A program made the translations under genes and the position numbers. From an uncultured Prevotella sp. (GTDB taxonomy: Bacteria > Bacteroidota > Bacteroidia > Bacteroidales > Bacteroidaceae): 11,448 bases of DNA. The DNA is taken from contig CAMTJK010000096.1 of NCBI GenBank assembly GCA_947072805.1, positions 1-11,448 on the forward strand. Direction: 5' to 3'. This document shows, in pieces, positions 7,195 through 11,448 of the stretch. The stretch's first letter is position 1. Each line of letters opens with the position of its first letter. The notes beneath the pieces are model-generated. The model was given only the letters and a program-made list of their open reading frames with translations. It did not search any database and was not told the origin of the DNA.

Positions 7195-7202
7195 CAAAGG
7201 TA
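7195..7202 (-). promoter_or_regulatory. -7 promoter element for the OmpA lipoprotein-mtgA operon
   Basis: The minus strand reads TACCTTTG here, matching TAnnTTTG. RNA would start near 7188, about 35 bases before the start codon. No good TTTG lies at the expected upstream spacing. The site faces away from the proS promoter, so the two polymerase sites share the A/T-rich stretch between them. Confidence 0.55.
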
Positions 7203-7244
7203 ATCTAATTATTTAAATTACTCCCACATTCCAACTTTTTTTTG

Positions 7245-7252
7245 TACTTTTG
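7245..7252 (+). promoter_or_regulatory. -7 promoter element for proS
   Basis: TACTTTTG matches the Bacteroidetes -7 consensus and lies 26 bases before the proS ATG, predicting a leader of about 20 nt. A canonical -33 TTTG at the usual distance is absent. The start codon is preceded by an A-rich stretch (GAAAAAATAAAG), as is usual for Bacteroidetes translation starts. Confidence 0.6.
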
Positions 7253-7278
7253 CAACCATATTTTGAAAAAATAAAGTC

Positions 7279-8760
7279 ATGGCTAAAGAATTAAAAGATT
7301 TAACAAGACGAGCCGACAATTACAGTCAATGGTACAATGATTTGGTTGTCAAGGCTGATTTGGCAGAACAATCAGCAGTAAGAGGTTGTATGGTCATCAA
7401 GCCTTATGGATATGCAATCTGGGAAAAGATGCAACACCAACTTGATGAAATGTTCAAAAAAACGGGTGTCCAAAATGCATATTTCCCATTGCTAATACCC
7501 AAATCTTTCCTTTCAAGAGAAGCGGAACATGTAGAAGGTTTTGCAAAGGAATGTGCTGTTGTCACACATTACCGTCTTCGCGCCAAAGATGATAAAAGCG
7601 GAGTAGAAGTAGATCCGTCTGCAAGACTGGAAGAAGAGCTTATCGTTCGTCCTACATCCGAAACTATAATATGGAATACTTACAAGAATTGGATACATTC
7701 ATGGCGTGATCTGCCACTTATGTGCAACCAATGGTGCAACGTAATGAGATGGGAAATGCGCACGCGGCCATTCCTGCGTACAAGCGAATTCCTATGGCAA
7801 GAAGGACATACGGCACATGCCACACGCGAAGAAGCAGAAGAAGAAGCAAAACGCATGCTCCATGTCTATGCTGATTTCGCCGAAAAATGGATGGCAGTAC
7901 CTGTTCTGCAGGGTGTAAAAAGCGAGACAGAACGCTTTGCCGGAGCACTGGACACCTACACAATCGAAGCAATGATGCAAGACGGCAAAGCATTACAAAG
8001 TGGTACAAGCCATTTCCTTGGACAGAACTTTGCAAAAGCATTTGAAGTAACATATTTAAATAAAGAGAATCGACCGGAATATGTTTGGGCTACTTCATGG
8101 GGCGTATCCACCCGCCTTATCGGTGCCTTGATTATGACACATTCCGATGATAACGGACTCGTATTACCTCCAAAGCTTGCTCCAATACAAGTAGTTATAA
8201 TTCCTATAACCAAGGGTGCCGAACAGCTACAAGCCATTACAGAGCGTCTTATGCCTATCATCAACAATCTGAAAGCTGCTGGCATAAGCGTAAAATACGA
8301 TGATGCTGACAACAAGCGCCCGGGATTCAAATTTGCCGATTACGAATTAAAAGGTGTTCCTGTTAGATTGGTTATGGGAGGAAGAGATCTTGAAAACAAC
8401 ACAGTGGAAATTATGAGAAGAGATACACTCGAGAAAGAAACTGTGTCTTTAGAGGGAATAACAGAATATGTTAAAGAATTATTAGAAAAAATCCAAACAA
8501 ACATCTTTGAAAAGGCTCGGAAATACCGTGACGAGCACGTTTATGAATGTGACGACTACGAAGAATTCAAAGAGAGAATCAAGGATGGAGGCTTCTTCCT
8601 ATGCCATTGGGATGGTACAGCCGAGACTGAAGCCAAGATTAAGGAAGAAACACAAGCCACAATTCGTTGCGTTCCATTTGCTTACGAACAAACACCTGGA
8701 ATAGACATGGTTAGTGGGAAGCCTGCTAAATGCAGAGTAATCATAGCAAGAAGCTACTAA
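7279..8760 (+). CDS. proS: Prolyl-tRNA synthetase, archaeal/eukaryotic-like form
   Basis: Charges tRNA-Pro with proline in the cytoplasm. The 493-aa length and lack of a large insertion between class II motifs 2 and 3 mark the short archaeal/eukaryotic-like type, not the roughly 570-aa bacterial type with an editing insert. Motif 2 is RWEMRTRPFLRTSEFLWQEG (157-176), with Arg161 and Glu170/Glu175 near the active site. Motif 3 is GVSTRLIGALIMTHSDDNG with Arg279. The anticodon-binding domain follows, about 300-400. The C-terminal domain has Cys424, Cys442, Cys464 and Cys485, the four-Cys zinc site of this subfamily, and the protein ends in the conserved Tyr (ARSY). It is monocistronic, with its own promoter and terminator. 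The absence of an in-protein editing domain implies that any alanyl-tRNA-Pro clearance needs a separate protein (inference). Confidence 0.97.
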   Translation: MAKELKDLTRRADNYSQWYNDLVVKADLAEQSAVRGCMVIKPYGYAIWEKMQHQLDEMFKKTGVQNAYFPLLIPKSFLSREAEHVEGFAKECAVVTHYRLRAKDDKSGVEVDPSARLEEELIVRPTSETIIWNTYKNWIHSWRDLPLMCNQWCNVMRWEMRTRPFLRTSEFLWQEGHTAHATREEAEEEAKRMLHVYADFAEKWMAVPVLQGVKSETERFAGALDTYTIEAMMQDGKALQSGTSHFLGQNFAKAFEVTYLNKENRPEYVWATSWGVSTRLIGALIMTHSDDNGLVLPPKLAPIQVVIIPITKGAEQLQAITERLMPIINNLKAAGISVKYDDADNKRPGFKFADYELKGVPVRLVMGGRDLENNTVEIMRRDTLEKETVSLEGITEYVKELLEKIQTNIFEKARKYRDEHVYECDDYEEFKERIKDGGFFLCHWDGTAETEAKIKEETQATIRCVPFAYEQTPGIDMVSGKPAKCRVIIARSY

Positions 8761-8778
8761 TAAAAAGCGAATATATGG

Positions 8779-8820
8779 GAGCTGTGTCGTAAAGGAGGTT
8801 TACGGCACAGCTCTTTTTTA
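8779..8820 (+). terminator. Intrinsic terminator of proS
   Basis: A 15-base stem (8779-8793 with 8799-8813, one wobble pair) encloses the five-base loop GGAGG and is followed by six T residues. It begins 19 bases after the proS stop codon and should end the transcript efficiently. Confidence 0.93.
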
Positions 8821-9076
8821 TATTCTGAAATTCCGGTCTTTCTCAGACGGCATCATCGAGCCCGTATTCCATAATAACCCCCAAAAGTCATTATATAGCG
8901 ACAAGGTTTCTTCCGAGAAACTGATATGAAATGTAATGACCTTTTGGGGATAATGCTTTAGGCAGAACAGTCTCTTGAATGTTAAGCGTAAAGACAAATC
9001 CCAGCTATTTCATTATCATACAGGTCGCACAAAAGGGGTCAAAAAAGGAGTAAATCCCTTATTTTCCGATTAATTT
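8821..9076. other. Non-coding gap between proS and the uxuA promoter
   Basis: No gene-like ORF and no tRNA-like fold were seen. The main content is a structured element at 8878-8949, annotated separately. The remainder is unremarkable sequence with a few G/A-rich runs around 9024-9056. Confidence 0.5.
8878..8949. repeat. Branched inverted repeat in the proS-uxuA gap
   Basis: The outer arms 8879-8896 and 8931-8949 pair over about 18 positions with a single bulged C (8940) and one G-U pair. An inner hairpin (GTTTC 8906-8910 with GAAAC 8917-8921) sits in the loop. It lies after the proS terminator and upstream of the uxuA promoter, so neither gene's predicted transcript covers it. No T-tract follows on either strand. 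It could be a small RNA, a palindromic repeat of the REP or MITE kind, or a protein-binding palindrome. No homologue is recognised. Confidence 0.55.
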
Positions 9077-9108
9077 CTTGTTCAATACAACTCTTTTCCT
9101 TACCTTTG
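9077..9108 (+). promoter_or_regulatory. uxuA-uxuB operon promoter
   Basis: CTTG at 9077-9080 (three of four matches to TTTG) is followed after 20 bases by TACCTTTG at 9101-9108, a full TAnnTTTG match. RNA should begin near 9114, giving a leader of about 25 nt before the uxuA ATG. No clear operator palindrome overlaps it. Confidence 0.72.
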
Positions 9109-9138
9109 TTGAACTATTAACAACATTACTATCACACA

Positions 9139-10341
9139 ATGGAAAAGACATGGAGATGGTTCGGAAAGAACGACAAAATTACGCTCGGCATGCTTAAGCA
9201 AATCGGCGTAGAGGGAATTGTTACCGCTTTGCATGATGTACCGCTTGGCGAAATATGGACAAGAGAAAAAATCAGGGAGTTACGTGAATATATTGAAAGC
9301 TTCGGCATGAGATGGTCTGTAGTTGAGAGTCTTCCTGTAGTTGAGAGCATCAAATATGGAGGCATAGATCGCGACGAACAAATAGAACGATACAAAGAAA
9401 GTTTGCGCAATTTGGCAGCAGAAGGAATTCACACAATATGCTACAACTTCATGCCTGTGTTAGATTGGGCAAGAACAGATTTGGAACATCCTAACTCTAA
9501 CGGCACAAGCAATTTATATTTCTCGTTTTCGGAATTTGCCTATTTTGACATCCATATACTTAAACGTGAGGGTGCCACAGAGGATTGGGCAAACTTTCAC
9601 ATTGAAGGTGTGGAGCGAGATATCCTCAAAGAGGTTGAAGAGCTGAAGAAGCACATGACTCCTGAAGACGACCGCAAACTTGTTGAAAACATTGTTATAA
9701 AGACACAAGGATTTGTAAGCGGTAACTTCAAGGAAGGCGAAGAACATCCTATTGAGCTTTTCAGAAAGCTTCTTGATCTATATAAAGGTATAGATAAAGA
9801 ACAATTACGCGAAAACATGCGCTATTTCCTGTCCGCCATTATGCCTACTTGTGAAGAATGCGGAATGTTTATGTGTGTTCACCCTGATGACCCACCCTAT
9901 CCTATTTTAGGTCTTCCCAGGATTGTTACAAATGACGAGGATATCAATTGGTTCCTCAATGCAGTAGACAATCCGCATAATGGTCTTACTTTCTGTGCCG
10001 GAAGCCTGTCAGCCGGAGCACACAACAACGTTGTGGAACTGGCGCACAAATATGCAAAACGAACATGGTTCGTACACCTTCGCTCCTGTCATATATTTGA
10101 CAATGGCGATTTCACTGAAGCATCACATCTTGGCGGCAGGGCCGACGTTATAGAATTAGCCCGCATTTTCGAGAAAACAAATCCCCAATTACCCATGCGC
10201 GTTGATCACGGCATGACAATGCTCGGCGACGAGGAACGTGGGTACAACGCCGGATATTCTTTCCTCGGGCGTATGTTTGCCATGGGACAGGTGCAAGGCA
10301 TCATCGCTACAGTAGACAGGGAATTGGGAATTCAGAAATAG
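9139..10341 (+). CDS. uxuA: D-mannonate dehydratase
   Basis: Dehydrates D-mannonate to 2-keto-3-deoxy-D-gluconate in hexuronate degradation (cytoplasmic, Mn/Fe-dependent). The 400-aa length fits the UxuA family, and the N-terminus MEKTWRWFGKNDKITL is characteristic. The residues that fit the family's metal site are His248 (CVHPDDPPYP), Cys286 (FCAGSLSAGAHN), His313 (VHLRSCH) and Asp356 (RVDHGM); their spacing agrees with structurally studied mannonate dehydratases as I recall them. The C-terminus GYSFLGRMFAMGQVQGI is also family-typical. It is the first gene after a good promoter, with the SDR oxidoreductase 69 bases downstream, so substrate and product order within the operon is consistent. 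All key residues are present. Confidence 0.96.
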   Translation: MEKTWRWFGKNDKITLGMLKQIGVEGIVTALHDVPLGEIWTREKIRELREYIESFGMRWSVVESLPVVESIKYGGIDRDEQIERYKESLRNLAAEGIHTICYNFMPVLDWARTDLEHPNSNGTSNLYFSFSEFAYFDIHILKREGATEDWANFHIEGVERDILKEVEELKKHMTPEDDRKLVENIVIKTQGFVSGNFKEGEEHPIELFRKLLDLYKGIDKEQLRENMRYFLSAIMPTCEECGMFMCVHPDDPPYPILGLPRIVTNDEDINWFLNAVDNPHNGLTFCAGSLSAGAHNNVVELAHKYAKRTWFVHLRSCHIFDNGDFTEASHLGGRADVIELARIFEKTNPQLPMRVDHGMTMLGDEERGYNAGYSFLGRMFAMGQVQGIIATVDRELGIQK

Positions 10342-10410
10342 AAACATAATCCTTTCTCATTCAAAACAATTTATAATTACAGAAACGATTCATTAAACAT
10401 AAAGGCATAT

Positions 10411-11223
10411 ATGAACGAACTTTTCAATATTAAAGACTATGTCGTGGTAATTACCGGCGGTACCGGTGTATTAGGTCGTGCAATAGCAAAATACCTGGCA
10501 GCCAATGGCGCTAAAGTAATAATACTTGGTCGTAAAGAGGATATAGGCAATGCCATTGCCGAAGAAATCAACAAGGACAGTGGTTCCTGTGAATTCATGA
10601 AGACCGACGTACTTAATCAGGATATTGTACAAAAGAACTGTGACGATATTTTGGCTAAATATGGTCGTATAGACACGCTTCTTAATGCGGCAGGAGGAAA
10701 CATGCCCGGTGCGACGATCGCGCCAGACAATAACTTCTTCGACCTCGATGCCGAACAATTCCAGCGCGTACTGTCACTTAACCTTACAGGCACCGTTATC
10801 CCGACACAGGTTTTTCTGCGCCCGATGGTTGCACAAGGCAAAGGAAGTATAATAAATTTCTCTTCTATGGCTGCTTTCCGTCCCATGACAAGAGTGTGCG
10901 GATATGCCGCAGCCAAAGCAGGAATAAGCAACTTCACGGCTTTCATGGCTACAGAATGTGCAAAGAAATTCGGCGAAGGCATCAGAGTTAATGCCATTGC
11001 ACCCGGTTTCTTCATCACAGAACAAAACAGAGCGTTGCTTACCAATCCTGACGGGACATTCACCCAAAGGGGACAGGATGTTATTCGTCAGACTCCTTTC
11101 GGACGCATGGGCTCTCCTGACGAGCTGTGCGGTACGATACACTATCTCATGAGCGATGCTGCAAAATTTGTTACCGGTACTGTGGCTGTAGTTGATGGAG
11201 GGTTTAACACATTTGCTATGTAA
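10411..11223 (+). CDS. uxuB: SDR-family D-mannonate oxidoreductase (fructuronate reductase)
   Basis: 270-aa classical short-chain dehydrogenase. The cofactor site is TGGTGVLG at 15-22, followed by NAAGG at 92-96. The catalytic triad is Ser152, Tyr165 and Lys169 (YAAAK), with the spacing usual for SDRs. VNAIAPGFF and the closing VVDGGFNTFAM are also typical. Sequence alone gives only the SDR family. The assignment to reversible fructuronate/mannonate interconversion rests on its position directly after uxuA and on similarity in type to the SDR-form UxuB (YjmF) of Bacillus, which is unrelated to the longer mannitol-dehydrogenase-type UxuB of E. coli. A 69-base gap without hairpin separates it from uxuA, and an intrinsic terminator follows. 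A different sugar-acid or polyol substrate remains possible. Confidence 0.82.
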   Translation: MNELFNIKDYVVVITGGTGVLGRAIAKYLAANGAKVIILGRKEDIGNAIAEEINKDSGSCEFMKTDVLNQDIVQKNCDDILAKYGRIDTLLNAAGGNMPGATIAPDNNFFDLDAEQFQRVLSLNLTGTVIPTQVFLRPMVAQGKGSIINFSSMAAFRPMTRVCGYAAAKAGISNFTAFMATECAKKFGEGIRVNAIAPGFFITEQNRALLTNPDGTFTQRGQDVIRQTPFGRMGSPDELCGTIHYLMSDAAKFVTGTVAVVDGGFNTFAM

Positions 11224-11262
11224 AAGCATCTCACGCCCATTACAGCCTAAATAATACGTTAT

Positions 11263-11304
11263 AACATCAAGTCACATCAAACCGATGTGACTTGATGTTT
11301 TTTT
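11263..11304 (+). terminator. Intrinsic terminator of the uxuA-uxuB operon
   Basis: A perfect 16-base stem (11263-11278 with 11284-11299) with loop AAACC runs into a T-tract of seven residues ending at 11304. It lies 40 bases after the oxidoreductase stop codon. This is the strongest hairpin in the window. Confidence 0.95.
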
Positions 11305-11395
11305 CACATTATACAAACATCCTATCCCCCTTTTATATATCATTTTCCGTTTCATGTGGCGTTTTGAGACCGGCGATGGTTACTGTCGGCATGAG

Positions 11396-11444
11396 GCTCG
11401 TAACTGCGCTTAATGAAAGTTAATTTGTAAAGATATTTGGTCGA
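11396..11444. repeat. Right copy of the 49-base terminal inverted repeat
   Basis: Reverse complement of positions 1-49 with one mismatch. Four more bases (ATTT) follow before the window ends. The stretch 11305-11395 between the operon terminator and this repeat has no gene and no other recognised structure. Confidence 0.85.
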
Positions 11445-11448
11445 ATTT

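Noticed and set aside
10774..11229. 151-codon open frame antisense to the mannonate oxidoreductase gene
   Set aside because: It lies opposite conserved SDR codons, is rich in Cys/Ser/His, has no recognised domain and no promoter.
1..11448. Mobile element, phage, CRISPR or defence island
   Set aside because: No transposase, integrase, phage structural gene, repeat-spacer array or known defence protein is present, and the genes are ordinary chromosomal functions. Only the terminal inverted repeats hint at mobility.

Overview
The window reads as a chromosomal segment from a Bacteroidales bacterium, probably Prevotella- or Bacteroides-like. Promoters of the Bacteroidetes type (TTTG, about 20 bases, TAnnTTTG) stand before rho, the OmpA-family gene, proS and uxuA. 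Start codons follow A-rich stretches instead of Shine-Dalgarno sequences. Rho carries the long acidic low-complexity insert known from Bacteroidetes. Prolyl-tRNA synthetase is the short archaeal/eukaryotic-like form, and the mannonate oxidoreductase is a short-chain dehydrogenase. Species-level identity cannot be settled from this sequence.

Layout. Positions 1-299 are non-coding and hold one copy of a 49-base inverted repeat at the window edge plus the rho promoter. Then come rho (best start 378) and a 166-base gap with a strong imperfect hairpin. Next is a tightly overlapping plus-strand trio: a membrane-anchored MORN-GH25 lysozyme, a short HPPK (FolK)-like protein and a secreted M64 metallopeptidase, joined by ATGA start/stop overlaps. 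Convergent to it on the minus strand are an OmpA-family glycine-zipper lipoprotein and mtgA (monofunctional transglycosylase), 4 bases apart. Divergent from the lipoprotein is proS, closed by a clear intrinsic terminator. A 318-base gap with a 72-base structured element precedes uxuA and an SDR-type uxuB, closed by a second perfect-stem terminator. The window ends with the other copy of the 49-base repeat.

How the genes work together. Rho and ProRS are core information-processing functions. The middle block is envelope-centred: MtgA polymerises glycan strands, the OmpA-like lipoprotein is expected to tether the outer membrane to peptidoglycan, the GH25 protein is expected to cut glycan strands, and the M64 protein is an exported protease. 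The FolK-like protein is the odd member. The last operon covers two consecutive steps of glucuronate catabolism, fructuronate to mannonate to 2-keto-3-deoxygluconate.

I did not find a CRISPR array, tRNA, transposase, phage gene or recognisable defence system. The features most worth following are the terminal inverted repeats, the truncated FolK in a cell-wall operon, the C-rich rho leader, and two unexplained hairpin elements.
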